The translations under genes were made by a program, and so were the position numbers. A stretch of 38,009 nt of DNA, taken from positions 1 through 38,009 of the forward strand of contig CBRAFO010000027.1 of assembly GCA_967755175.1 (NCBI GenBank), written 5' to 3'. Positions within the stretch are counted from its first letter, which is position 1; each line of letters begins with the position of its first letter. Shown here in pieces: positions 8,842 through 17,382 of this stretch. Source of the DNA: Rariglobus sp967755175 (GTDB lineage: Bacteria > Verrucomicrobiota > Verrucomicrobiia > Opitutales > Opitutaceae). Below the pieces are notes generated by a model that did not search any database, was not told where the DNA came from, and saw only the letters and a list, made by a program, of their open reading frames with translations.

Positions 8842-8979
8842 ATCGCCGCCGCACCCGCCGCCACCAATACCCTCGCGGAGTCGGTCAACGTGGTTCCGGT
8901 CCTCACCAAGCTCTCCGACCTCGCGCCGACCTTCACCCACGAGATCGCCCCGCACTCCATCACCCTCCTCGAACTCAAA
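8842..8979 (+). pseudogene. Remnant of a GH51 alpha-L-arabinofuranosidase C-terminus
   Basis: The frame starting at 8842 reads on to VVPVLTKLSDLAPTFTHEI and then PHSITLLELK. This matches the end of GH51 alpha-L-arabinofuranosidases, whose last strands typically run VxPV..., EFTYTFPPHSLTVLRLK. The catalytic barrel is absent. The original stop is also lost: the frame stays open and runs into the GH29 gene, which can mislead gene finders into calling the GH29 start too early, at 8764. The GH51 assignment rests on short C-terminal similarity judged by eye. Confidence 0.5.
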
Positions 8980-9003
8980 AGTCCTCTCTATAATTTCCAC
9001 GCC

Positions 9004-10644
9004 ATGATACCAAAAAAACTTACATTAGGTTTGTTGACGCTGAGCTGTTCATTTGCCGCGCCGGAGGCGGCGGCTGAACCTCAACCTCTGCAACTGCCGC
9101 CCATCGCGGAGGGTCCGTTCAAGCCGGACTGGGATTCACTCACCGCTTACCAAACGGCACCTGACTGGTATCGCGATGCGAAGTTCGGCATCTGGGCGCA
9201 CTGGGGACCGCAATGCCAGCCGGAGCACGGCGACTGGTATGCGCGCGGCATGTATGAACAAGGCGGCGTCCATTATAACACCCACGTCGCCGAATACGGC
9301 CATCCCTCAAAGGTGGGATTCAAGGATGTGATCCACGCATGGAAGGCGGAGCGTTTCGATCCCGACACCCTGGTGAAATTCTACAAGGAAAACGGTGCGA
9401 AGATCTTCATGGCTCTGGCCAATCACCACGACAATTTCGACCTCTACAACTCAAAGTATCAGCCGTGGAACTCCGTCGCGCTCGGTCCGAAGAAAGATCT
9501 GATCGGCGGCTGGGCGAAGGCCGCGAAGGCGAACGGCCTGCGCTTCGGCGTAAGCGTTCACGCTTCGCACGCGTGGTCCTGGTATCAAACGTCGCAAGAG
9601 GCGGACAAGACGGGCCCGCTTGCCGGCGTGCCCTACGACGGCAAGTTGACCAAGGCCGACGGCAAGGGCCAGTGGTGGGACGGCCTCGATCCGCAGGATC
9701 TCTACGCGCAAAACCACGCTCCCGGAAATCAAGGCAACTGGGACTGGTGGGATTGGAATGCCAAGGACACCACGGTTCCGGATGCGGCCTACATGGAAAA
9801 ATTCTTCAAACGCACGCAGCAGCTGTGGGACGACTATAAACCGGATCAGATCTACTTCGACGATTCCGTGCTGCCGCTCCACGGAGTCACCGACGAAGTC
9901 GGCCTCAAACTCGCCGCGCATTTCTACAACACCCGTCTCGACAAGAAGGGCCGCACCGAAGCGGTGATGAACGGCAAGTGGCTCTCCGAAAAACAACGCC
10001 TCGCGATGGTCTATGACATCGAACGCGGCAAGGCGCACGACATCCTGCCGCAACCGTGGCAGACCGACACCTGCATCGGCTCGTGGCACTACGACCGGGG
10101 AATTTATAACGGGAAGGGCTACAAACCCGCATCATCCGTGGTTCGGATGCTGGCCGACATCGTGAGCAAAAACGGCAATCTCATGCTGAGCGTGCCGCTT
10201 CGCCGGGACGGCCAGCCGGATGAATTGGAAATCGAAATCGTCAAGGAAATCGGCGCGTGGCTGAAAGTGAACGGCGAGGCGATCTACGCGACCCGCCCGT
10301 GGAAAATCTATGGCGAAGGTCCTTCGACCCAAGTGGCCGAGAAAGGCCAGTTCGACGGACAGAAAGACGTCTCCGACAAGCCCTTCACCTCCGAAGACAT
10401 CCGGTTCACCCAATCGAAGGACGGCAAGACGCTTTACGCCATCGCGCTAGAGCTTCCCAAGGACGGCAAGTTCACGGTCAAATCCCTGGCGACCGATTCG
10501 CCGCAGTGGCCGGGCAAGATTGGCAGCGTCGAGCTCGTCGGCGGGGGCAAAATGAAATTCACGCGCGACGCCGACGGCCTGCACGTTTCTCTGCCGAAAA
10601 AATTCAACGGCAAGATCGCCTTCGCCCTTAAGGTTCAATCCTGA
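9004..10644 (+). CDS. GH29 alpha-L-fucosidase, secreted
   Basis: 546 residues from ATG 9004, which starts a signal peptide (MIPKKLTLGLLTLSCSFAA). A longer in-frame start at 8764 would include unrelated remnant sequence and is rejected. The protein has the GH29 barrel opening (WYRDAKFGIWAHWGPQC, then EHGDWYARGMY) and the NHHDNFDLYNS segment. The predicted nucleophile is Asp286 in IYFDDS, the position of the family WFDG motif. The C-terminal third is a beta-sandwich without an added binding module. GH29 enzymes remove alpha-linked fucose; in a plant-polymer locus the likely substrates are fucosylated xyloglucan or fucose on rhamnogalacturonan side chains. It lies between the GH27 and GH74 genes on the same strand, but intergenic spaces of over 250 nt on both sides suggest its own promoter or a locus assembled in steps. 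Confidence 0.93.
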   Translation: MIPKKLTLGLLTLSCSFAAPEAAAEPQPLQLPPIAEGPFKPDWDSLTAYQTAPDWYRDAKFGIWAHWGPQCQPEHGDWYARGMYEQGGVHYNTHVAEYGHPSKVGFKDVIHAWKAERFDPDTLVKFYKENGAKIFMALANHHDNFDLYNSKYQPWNSVALGPKKDLIGGWAKAAKANGLRFGVSVHASHAWSWYQTSQEADKTGPLAGVPYDGKLTKADGKGQWWDGLDPQDLYAQNHAPGNQGNWDWWDWNAKDTTVPDAAYMEKFFKRTQQLWDDYKPDQIYFDDSVLPLHGVTDEVGLKLAAHFYNTRLDKKGRTEAVMNGKWLSEKQRLAMVYDIERGKAHDILPQPWQTDTCIGSWHYDRGIYNGKGYKPASSVVRMLADIVSKNGNLMLSVPLRRDGQPDELEIEIVKEIGAWLKVNGEAIYATRPWKIYGEGPSTQVAEKGQFDGQKDVSDKPFTSEDIRFTQSKDGKTLYAIALELPKDGKFTVKSLATDSPQWPGKIGSVELVGGGKMKFTRDADGLHVSLPKKFNGKIAFALKVQS

Positions 10645-11166
10645 TTCCGCCCGACCGATTCAGCGCGGACCACACGCGCTTGAGGAACCTTCCGGCGCCG
10701 AAATTTATCCGCGCGTTTTTCGTTCATCCCCATGCCGGCCCCGGCGGTCTGATCACCGCAGGGGCGCGCGCCACCGGTTCCGACATCGTCTCCGCGGGCC
10801 GCTGGCGAAATCCATGACTACTCCCTACCGCCTCCGCGCCCGTTGAACCTCATGGTCGGGGCGGAAACGCCGTCTGCGCTGCGCCTGATGCGCCCACTTG
10901 AACCATGTCAGGCACGCCCGCGTGGCGCACCGGAGGCATATTTCCCTCAGATTCTAGGCCAGCCCCTGTTTTCCGACTTTTCAACTGTTCGCCGGAGAAT
11001 GGTTACCCCTGCCCCAATCCTGCCACAATCGCGATGAGCCGATGTTGTCCCGCCCCGTCCACTCGCCGCAAAAGACCCGCTCCCTTTCAAATCCAACAGA
11101 GCTTTCTGCTTCCCTCTGCTTCCCGCTCGCCGCCGCCGGCCCCGCACGCGGTCCGGCAGCGAATCC
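10645..11166. other. Intergenic region between GH29 and the first GH74
   Basis: These 522 nt contain no convincing gene. What can be recognised is second-hand sequence: the leader-like repeat at 10794-10852 and, at 11127-11166, the upstream part of the GH74 leader that recurs at 6480. Short frames over most of the region are broken and match nothing I know. Confidence 0.5.
10794..10852 (+). repeat. Chimeric remnant: GH74-type leader joined to a GH27-type 3' end
   Basis: The left part (about 10794-10826) carries GGCGAAATCC then ATGACTACTCCCT, matching the start regions at 6511-6535 and 11158-11179. The right part (10825-10852) is 28 nt matching 8812-8839 with one mismatch; there it encodes the last residues and stop of a GH27-type gene. 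The two pieces are joined within CTCCCTACCG. No product is expected. Confidence 0.6.
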
Positions 11167-13503
11167 ATGGCTACTCCCTCCACAATCTCCGCCGCTGTCC
11201 TCTGGATCTTGGCGATCATCGGCGTCGGCTTTCCGACCGTCGCCTCCGCCGCTTCGTATCGCTGGGAAAACGTGCCGATCCACGGCGGAGGCTTCGTGAG
11301 CGGACTCGAGTTTCACCCGACCGAACCGGGCCTGCTCTATGCCCGCACCGACGTCGGCGGAGCTTATCGCTACGACACCGCCAACAGCCGCTGGATTCCG
11401 CTCAACGACTCCATCGGCGGCCTCGACAACGCCTTCATGGAACTGGGCGTCGCCTCTCTCGCGCTCGACCCAAACGAGCCTGACCGCCTCTACCTCGCCT
11501 GCGGCCAATATGTCGCCCCTTGGGCGCCCCAGGCGACCCTTCTGCGCTCCACTGATCGCGGCGCCACCTGGGCGCGCACGACGCTGCCCTTCCAACTCGA
11601 CGGCAATTCCGATGGACGAAACACCGGCGAAAACCTCGTCGTCGATCCCCACCTCGGCTCCGTCCTCCTGCTCGGCACGCCCGACGCCGGCCTCTGGCGC
11701 TCGACCGACCACGGTGCCAGCTTCACGCGGCTCACCGCGTTTCCCGCCGGCAATGTCACTTGGGTTCTGTTTGATCGCCGCAGCGGCACCGCCGGCTCCC
11801 CCTCCCAAACGATTTACGCCGGCGTCGCGGTGACCACCCCCGGCAGCCCGAGCGTCTTCCGCTCGACCGATGCCGGCACCACCTGGTCCGCGCTCCCCGG
11901 CCAGCCCACCGCGCTCGTTTTGTCCAGTGGAGACACGGGCTCCACCCAACCCATCCCCCAGCACGGCGCTCTCGCCTACGACGCCACCGGACGCCTCTTC
12001 ATCACCTACGGCAACGCCCTCGGGCCCAATGGCGTCACCACCGGAGCGGTCTGGCGTTACGACACCTCCTCGGGAGCTTGGACGAATGTCACCCCCACGC
12101 CCGCGCCTCCGGCCCAGCAGGGCGGCTTCGGCGGCGTCAGCGTCTCCGCGCAAAACCCGGCCGTGATCGCCGTCAGCACCCTCGGCCGCTGGGGGCCGTC
12201 GCCGGGCGAAGAGATCTACCGCTCGACCGATGGCGGCGCCACCTGGTCGTCCCGCCTCCACTCCGGCACGCGAGACCACTCGTCCGCACCTTGGGCCGCA
12301 TCCCTCAACCCCCACTGGATCGGCGATGTCGAAATCGACCCGGCCAACGCCGATCGGGCGCTCTTCGTGACCGGCTACGGCGTTTATCAAACCACCAACT
12401 TCACCGCGACCGCGCCCACCTGGGCCTTCCACAATGCCGGCCTTGAAGAAACGGTGCCCACCGGCCTCGTCTCCCCCTCCAGCGGCCCGGCCCTTGTCAG
12501 CGTGATCGGCGATTTCGACGGCTTCCGCCACGACGATGTCACCGGCCCGCCCCCGTCCGCTCGCCACTCCCCCCGCCACGGTAGCAACCGCTCCCTCGCC
12601 GCCGCCTCCCTCGCCCCCGGAATCATGGCTCGCACCTTCGGCGGCCACCCCGGCGCACCCCGCGGCGCCTACTCCACCGATGGCGCCGCCACCTGGACGG
12701 ACTTTGCCACCTCGCCATCCACCACGGCCAACCCCGGCTCCATCGCGGTCAACGCCGACGGCACCCGCTTCGTCTGGAACCAAATCGGCCTCGTCCCCCA
12801 CCTCTCCACCAACGCCGGCGCCTCTTGGTCCCCGGCCACCGGCAGCGTGCCCGCCGGTTCCCACGCCCCTGTCGCCGACCCCGTCGAGCCCCTCCGATTC
12901 TACATCTACGATTCCAAGACCGGCATCCTCCATCGCTCGACCGACGGCGGCGCGAGTTTCACCACCGCCGCCTCCGGCCTCCCCACCGCAGCCATTCCTC
13001 CCGCCACCGTCCACATCCCCGTCCTCGTCGCCGCCCCGGGCAGGGAAGGCGACCTCTGGCTCGCCGCCTGGGACCAGGGCCTGCACCGCTCCACCGACGC
13101 CGGCACGTCGTTCGCCTCGGTCCACGGCGTCCAGCGCGCCTACCGCCTCGGCTTTGGCCGCGCCGCCGACGGTGCCTACTACCCGACGATTTACCTCTGG
13201 GGCCGCATTGGCGGCATCGACGCGCTCTGGCGCTCCACTGACACCGCCCGCACCTGGGAGCGCATCAGCGACGATGCCCATAACTTCGGCTACATCGACC
13301 ATCTCATCGGTGACCCGCGCCGCTTCGGTCGGGTGTATTTCGGCACCAGCGGTCGCGGCATTATTTACGGCGATCCCGCCGACGCTCCTCCATCCACGAC
13401 CAGCCTGCCGACGGCTGGAACGGGCGCGACATCAGCGATGCCGGCATCGTCGCCCGCGTCACCAGCCGCACCAAGACCGACACCTAGGCCAACGCCGCCG
13501 TGA
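11167..13503 (+). CDS. GH74 xyloglucanase-type protein, C-terminus frameshifted
   Basis: 778 residues. The signal peptide starts at ATG 11167 and ends near TVASA. It is followed by the twin seven-bladed beta-propellers of GH74, with many RSTDxGxxW repeats typical of the family. By family comparison, the catalytic residues are Asp62 in ARTDVGGAYR and Asp449 in IGDFDGF. GH74 enzymes cut the beta-1,4-glucan backbone of xyloglucan. The propeller ends at about residue 738 (GRGIIYGD). The last 40 residues are low-complexity Pro/Ala/Thr and look like an out-of-frame reading. The frame that continues sensibly is -1 relative and is described at 13392-13640. Codon use is strikingly C-rich at third positions compared with the next two GH74 genes, suggesting a different origin. 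The enzyme itself should still fold. Confidence 0.9.
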   Translation: MATPSTISAAVLWILAIIGVGFPTVASAASYRWENVPIHGGGFVSGLEFHPTEPGLLYARTDVGGAYRYDTANSRWIPLNDSIGGLDNAFMELGVASLALDPNEPDRLYLACGQYVAPWAPQATLLRSTDRGATWARTTLPFQLDGNSDGRNTGENLVVDPHLGSVLLLGTPDAGLWRSTDHGASFTRLTAFPAGNVTWVLFDRRSGTAGSPSQTIYAGVAVTTPGSPSVFRSTDAGTTWSALPGQPTALVLSSGDTGSTQPIPQHGALAYDATGRLFITYGNALGPNGVTTGAVWRYDTSSGAWTNVTPTPAPPAQQGGFGGVSVSAQNPAVIAVSTLGRWGPSPGEEIYRSTDGGATWSSRLHSGTRDHSSAPWAASLNPHWIGDVEIDPANADRALFVTGYGVYQTTNFTATAPTWAFHNAGLEETVPTGLVSPSSGPALVSVIGDFDGFRHDDVTGPPPSARHSPRHGSNRSLAAASLAPGIMARTFGGHPGAPRGAYSTDGAATWTDFATSPSTTANPGSIAVNADGTRFVWNQIGLVPHLSTNAGASWSPATGSVPAGSHAPVADPVEPLRFYIYDSKTGILHRSTDGGASFTTAASGLPTAAIPPATVHIPVLVAAPGREGDLWLAAWDQGLHRSTDAGTSFASVHGVQRAYRLGFGRAADGAYYPTIYLWGRIGGIDALWRSTDTARTWERISDDAHNFGYIDHLIGDPRRFGRVYFGTSGRGIIYGDPADAPPSTTSLPTAGTGATSAMPASSPASPAAPRPTPRPTPP

Positions 13504-13640
13504 TGTTCCGCGCCCGGCTCGGCCGCACCCAGAAGAACGGCGCGCCAGACCCGACCCCATTTTTAGCTTTCTCACCCCTGAACAAAAATACCCATGTCTA
13601 CTATACCTCGTCTCCGAAACCACCCCATCGCCAAGTCGTA
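13392..13640 (+). pseudogene. Out-of-frame remnant of a C-terminal concanavalin-like domain
   Basis: In the frame whose codons start at 13383, 13386 and so on, the sequence after the GH74 propeller reads DGWNGRDISDAGIVARVTS, then an in-frame TAG at 13485-13487, then ANAAVMFRARLG and FLAFSPLNKNTHVYYTS. It aligns with the C-terminal domain of the next GH74 protein (VAQVTSVQNTNSWAKAGVMI, VAVFITPGSGVSFQWRTS), with the TAG exactly where that protein has Trp (TGG). The upstream GH74 therefore once had this domain and lost it by a frameshift plus a nonsense change. The 3' part runs under the start of the next gene. Confidence 0.65.
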
Positions 13641-16600
13641 TAACGACCTGGCTTCGTTCAAACTCAAAAAGTGCGGGAGCGCATTCCGCCTGATCACTAC
13701 ACTCCATTCGTTTCTCCTGATCTGGCTCGTCCTTTTGGCGGCCCCTCCAGTTGAAGCTCAATCCTATGTTTTGAAAGAGGTTGTGATCAAGGGCGGTGGA
13801 TTCGTCACGGGCATCGTGCCGCATCCGAACGTGCCTGGAGTGATGTATTGCCGCACGGACGTGGGCGGAGCTTACCGGTGGAATCCCACGAATAATTCTT
13901 GGGTCCCGTTGCAAGATTTCCTCGGTCCTACGAACGAGGAATATGGCCTCTTCGGTGTTGAAAGCATCGCCCTTGATCCGCAGGACGCCAACCGGCTTTA
14001 CATGACGTGCGGCTGGTTAGGTAATAGCCGTCCGAACGAAGTTTGGAGTTCCACAAACCAAGGCGCGAGTTTCACGCGCGTCACGGCACCGTTCACGATG
14101 AAAGCCAACGACGAGGGCCGAAGCAATGGCGAGCGGCTCGCGGTTGATCCCAATCTCGGCAGCACCTTGTTCAATGGCACGCGCTATGATGGTTTGTGGA
14201 AGAGCGTGGATTACGGCGCGAGTTGGTCCAAGGTTACAAGTTTCCCCGTCAACACCACGACGAACCAAGTCGGCGTCGTGTTCGTGGAGTTCATTAAGAG
14301 CAGCGGCGTCAACGGCAGCGCCACACCCGAGATCTGGGTGGGGGTGTCCCAGGCAGGCAGCAATTTATACCGCAGCACGGATGGCGGAGCCAGCTGGTCG
14401 GTGGTGTCCAGCGGCGCGACTTCCAGCTACATGCCGCACCGTGCCTCCCAGGACGGCCTTGGAAACATGTATGTCGCTTTCAACGATGCAGCGGGACCGA
14501 ACGACGTAGGCGCCGGGACGGTTCGTAAAATCAATCTCACCACGCTCGCTTCAACGAATGCGACGCCGCCGACGGGCCAGGGCGGCTTCGGAGGCGTTTC
14601 CGTGGACAAGCAGCATCCCACCACCCTCGTCGTTTGCACAATGAACCGCTGGTCACCGCACGATGAAGTCTATCGAAGCACGGACGGCGGCACGACTTGG
14701 ACCGCGTGTTATGGCAGCACGCCGATCATCGACGGATCGAGCGCGCCCTGGGTTAGCGGCGATAAGGCGACACCTTCCGTGCCCACTTGGATTGGCGACA
14801 TCAAAATTGATCCGTTCAACTCTGACCGCGTCTATCACATCGGCGGTGGTGGTGTTTGGTCGAGTTACAATCTGACGGCGACAACGCCAACGTGGCAGTT
14901 CCGCTCGGACGGCATCGAGGAAATGGGTTTGTGGCACGGCGGCGGCGCGCTCTGCAGTCCGCCCAGCGGCCCTCTGTTTTACTGCGCGTTTGGCGACATC
15001 GGCGGGTTCGCGGTCTACGACCCCGATTTTTCCCCCACAAAAGAAGACCGCCTTTCGCCTGGCTATGGCAGCCATACGAGCGTGGATTTCGCGGAGCAGA
15101 ACCCTGCCATCGTCGTCCGCACTCATTATGGTAAAATGCCGGATAACTCGCCTGCGAGGGGCGGGCGTTCGACCGATGGCGGAAACACATGGATGGAGTT
15201 CCCCACGCATCCCCCCGCTGCGGACAACGACCCTGGCGTGATTGCGATTTCCGCAAACGGCCAACGGCTGGTCTGGACGTCAACGGGTTCAGCCCCTTCG
15301 TATTCAACCGACAATGGCGCGACCTGGACCCCGTGTGTCGGCAACCTCACGCCGACCTATTCATGGGAGCTGCCGCTGCTTTTTTCCGACCGGGTCAACA
15401 GCAACAAGTTCTATCTCTACGTCACCTCCACGGGAGTGGTTTACCGCAGCACGGACGGCGGCGCGAGTTTTGTCGCGGGAGCAACGGTCAGCCCTGGAGC
15501 CCCGAACACCATCAACGTGGATAAAGCCATGCGCACCGTTTTTGGCCGGGAAGGTGACATCTGGATTTCGTGCATCGACTACGACGCTAACCGAGCAGGT
15601 CTCTGGCACTCGACCGACTCCGGCGTGAGTTTCACCAAAATGAGCGGCATCCAGACTGCCCAGAGCATCGGCTTCGGTCGCACGGCGAGTGGCAGCGGAT
15701 ATCCGGTCCTCTACATGAGCGGGCAAGTCAACAATGTCTGGGGTATCTACCGCTCCGAGGATACGGGCGCGAGTTGGATCCGCCTCAACGATAACCAGCA
15801 CCAATACGGCATTGTATCCCAAATCACCGGCGACCCGAAAATTTACGGCCGCTGTTATTTCAACGGACGCGGCCTGATCTACGGCGACATCGCCTTCAAC
15901 GCGACGGGTATCCTCAACGGGAACAATAAACCGATTCTCGAAGCCACGGGCAATTCCATGACCTATGCGACGTTTGCCTCAAACCTCGCAACCGCATTTA
16001 CCAACAATACCGGAGGTGTGTGGAATTTTGACGGGCCCTCCTTCACGGCTGTTTCCGGACAGACCATCCCGCTGAAGTATGGCGCTTCCCTGACTAATAC
16101 CCTGACTCTGACTTTGGACGAAGGCACCGGCGGCGCCGGTATCAACCAAGCTTCCGTCCCAAGCGAAGCCACTTCCGGGAATTTCGTATTGGGCCTCGCC
16201 GGCACTGGCGCGACCCGAACCTTCATTCCCGATAAACCCCTGCTTACCGTCGGCATCTTCAACACGGACCGGAATGATGCGAGTCGCCTTCCCGTGCTGA
16301 CCGTCACCTATCAAAATAACACCACTGCCAGCACATCGGGAGCGAATGCGGACAATGTCTATTTCCACGGGCTCTCAGGCACTGTGGCCAACCCCATCGT
16401 GCGCTTTGCGCTCTCGCAAAATAACTTTGTGCGCTACGACGACCTGGGCTTTATCCTCGCGACGCTGCCCGCACCGACGAACCTGACCGCCGCGTCGGGT
16501 CTCGCGCAGACCACGCTCTCATGGAACGCCGTGTCAGGAGCCACCGGATACACCGTCCAACGGTCGACCGTCAGCGGCGGGCCTTACACGACAGTCACCA

Positions 16601-17262
16601 CCGTCACCGGCACGAGTTTCACCGACACCGGCCTCGTCAACGGCACGACTTATTACTACGTCGTCAGTTCCTTGAATGGATCCGGCAATGGCGTGAATTC
16701 CAGCCAGGCCAGCGCCACGACGTGGTCGACGGCGGACATCGGCGCGGTGGGGGCGACCGGCAGCGCGAGCGCCAGCGGCGGAACCTTCACCGTGACCGGC
16801 TCCGGCGCGGACATCTGGAACGGAGCGGACCAGTTCCGCTACGTGTATCAGCCGTCCAGCGGCGACTGTGAAATGGTTGCCCAAGTCACGTCGGTTCAAA
16901 ATACCAATTCGTGGGCCAAGGCAGGCGTCATGATCCGCGAGAGCACGGCGGCCGGAGCCATCTCTGTTGCTGTATTCATCACTCCGGGCAGCGGGGTGAG
17001 CTTCCAGTGGAGAACCAGCACGGGCGGCTCGACCGTTAACACGGGGATCGGGGGCGTGACCGCACCTCGCTATGTGCGGTTGGTGCGCACCGGAAACTCG
17101 TTCGCGGCGTATTATTCGTCCAACGGGACCAGCTGGACGCAGGTCGGCTCGACCCAGACCATCACCATGGCGAGCAACGCGACGATAGGGCTGGCGGTAA
17201 CGAGCCACAACAACGGCACGCTCTGCACAAGCACGATCAGCAACGTCACCGCCACACCGTGA
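13594..17262 (+). CDS. GH74 xyloglucanase-type protein with FN3 and C-terminal concanavalin-like domain
   Basis: 1222 residues from ATG 13594. The N-terminus is about 20 residues longer than in the next GH74 paralogue. The shared leader starts near KKCG (13669) and continues LHSFLLIWLVLLAAPPVEA, the signal peptide. Residues about 45-770 form the GH74 double propeller, with Asp89 (RTDVGG) and Asp468 (GDIGGF) as predicted catalytic residues. About 770-955 is a beta-sandwich of unknown family. About 958-1042 is a fibronectin type III domain (TLSWNAVSGATGYTVQRS). About 1047-1222 is a DUF1349/concanavalin-like domain (AKAGVMIREST), probably for carbohydrate contact. The gene starts inside the remnant of the previous gene's C-terminal domain, so its promoter region must overlap that pseudogene. 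It is tandem with two further GH74 genes; the third is the closer relative. Confidence 0.92.
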   Translation: MSTIPRLRNHPIAKSYNDLASFKLKKCGSAFRLITTLHSFLLIWLVLLAAPPVEAQSYVLKEVVIKGGGFVTGIVPHPNVPGVMYCRTDVGGAYRWNPTNNSWVPLQDFLGPTNEEYGLFGVESIALDPQDANRLYMTCGWLGNSRPNEVWSSTNQGASFTRVTAPFTMKANDEGRSNGERLAVDPNLGSTLFNGTRYDGLWKSVDYGASWSKVTSFPVNTTTNQVGVVFVEFIKSSGVNGSATPEIWVGVSQAGSNLYRSTDGGASWSVVSSGATSSYMPHRASQDGLGNMYVAFNDAAGPNDVGAGTVRKINLTTLASTNATPPTGQGGFGGVSVDKQHPTTLVVCTMNRWSPHDEVYRSTDGGTTWTACYGSTPIIDGSSAPWVSGDKATPSVPTWIGDIKIDPFNSDRVYHIGGGGVWSSYNLTATTPTWQFRSDGIEEMGLWHGGGALCSPPSGPLFYCAFGDIGGFAVYDPDFSPTKEDRLSPGYGSHTSVDFAEQNPAIVVRTHYGKMPDNSPARGGRSTDGGNTWMEFPTHPPAADNDPGVIAISANGQRLVWTSTGSAPSYSTDNGATWTPCVGNLTPTYSWELPLLFSDRVNSNKFYLYVTSTGVVYRSTDGGASFVAGATVSPGAPNTINVDKAMRTVFGREGDIWISCIDYDANRAGLWHSTDSGVSFTKMSGIQTAQSIGFGRTASGSGYPVLYMSGQVNNVWGIYRSEDTGASWIRLNDNQHQYGIVSQITGDPKIYGRCYFNGRGLIYGDIAFNATGILNGNNKPILEATGNSMTYATFASNLATAFTNNTGGVWNFDGPSFTAVSGQTIPLKYGASLTNTLTLTLDEGTGGAGINQASVPSEATSGNFVLGLAGTGATRTFIPDKPLLTVGIFNTDRNDASRLPVLTVTYQNNTTASTSGANADNVYFHGLSGTVANPIVRFALSQNNFVRYDDLGFILATLPAPTNLTAASGLAQTTLSWNAVSGATGYTVQRSTVSGGPYTTVTTVTGTSFTDTGLVNGTTYYYVVSSLNGSGNGVNSSQASATTWSTADIGAVGATGSASASGGTFTVTGSGADIWNGADQFRYVYQPSSGDCEMVAQVTSVQNTNSWAKAGVMIRESTAAGAISVAVFITPGSGVSFQWRTSTGGSTVNTGIGGVTAPRYVRLVRTGNSFAAYYSSNGTSWTQVGSTQTITMASNATIGLAVTSHNNGTLCTSTISNVTATP

Positions 17263-17288
17263 GACACGGCATAAAGGAATGAGGGAAA

Positions 17289-17338
17289 GCTGCGGACGTC
17301 GTGCCGTTTGGATACGGCTTAGGGCCGGCGTCCGCAGC
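17289..17338 (+). terminator. Stem-loop between tandem GH74 genes
   Basis: A perfect 10-bp inverted repeat (GCTGCGGACG at 17289-17298 and CGTCCGCAGC at 17329-17338) encloses a loop holding a smaller GCCGT...ACGGC hairpin. It lies 26 nt after the GH74 stop. No T-run follows, so it is not a classic intrinsic terminator. It could be a transcript-stabilising or attenuating structure between the two GH74 genes. Confidence 0.45.
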
Positions 17339-17382
17339 AATCTCACAACCGACCGGAAGAATCGACCAAGTGCTTTAAACCA

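Noticed and set aside
8764..9003. N-terminal extension of the GH29 protein from a GTG at 8764
   Set aside because: The extension consists of remnants of other genes, and the signal peptide begins at 9004.
10981..13302. A 773-residue Gly/Ala-rich open frame on the minus strand
   Set aside because: It is antisense to the GH74 gene, has no domain resemblance, and arises from the strong third-position C bias of the real gene.
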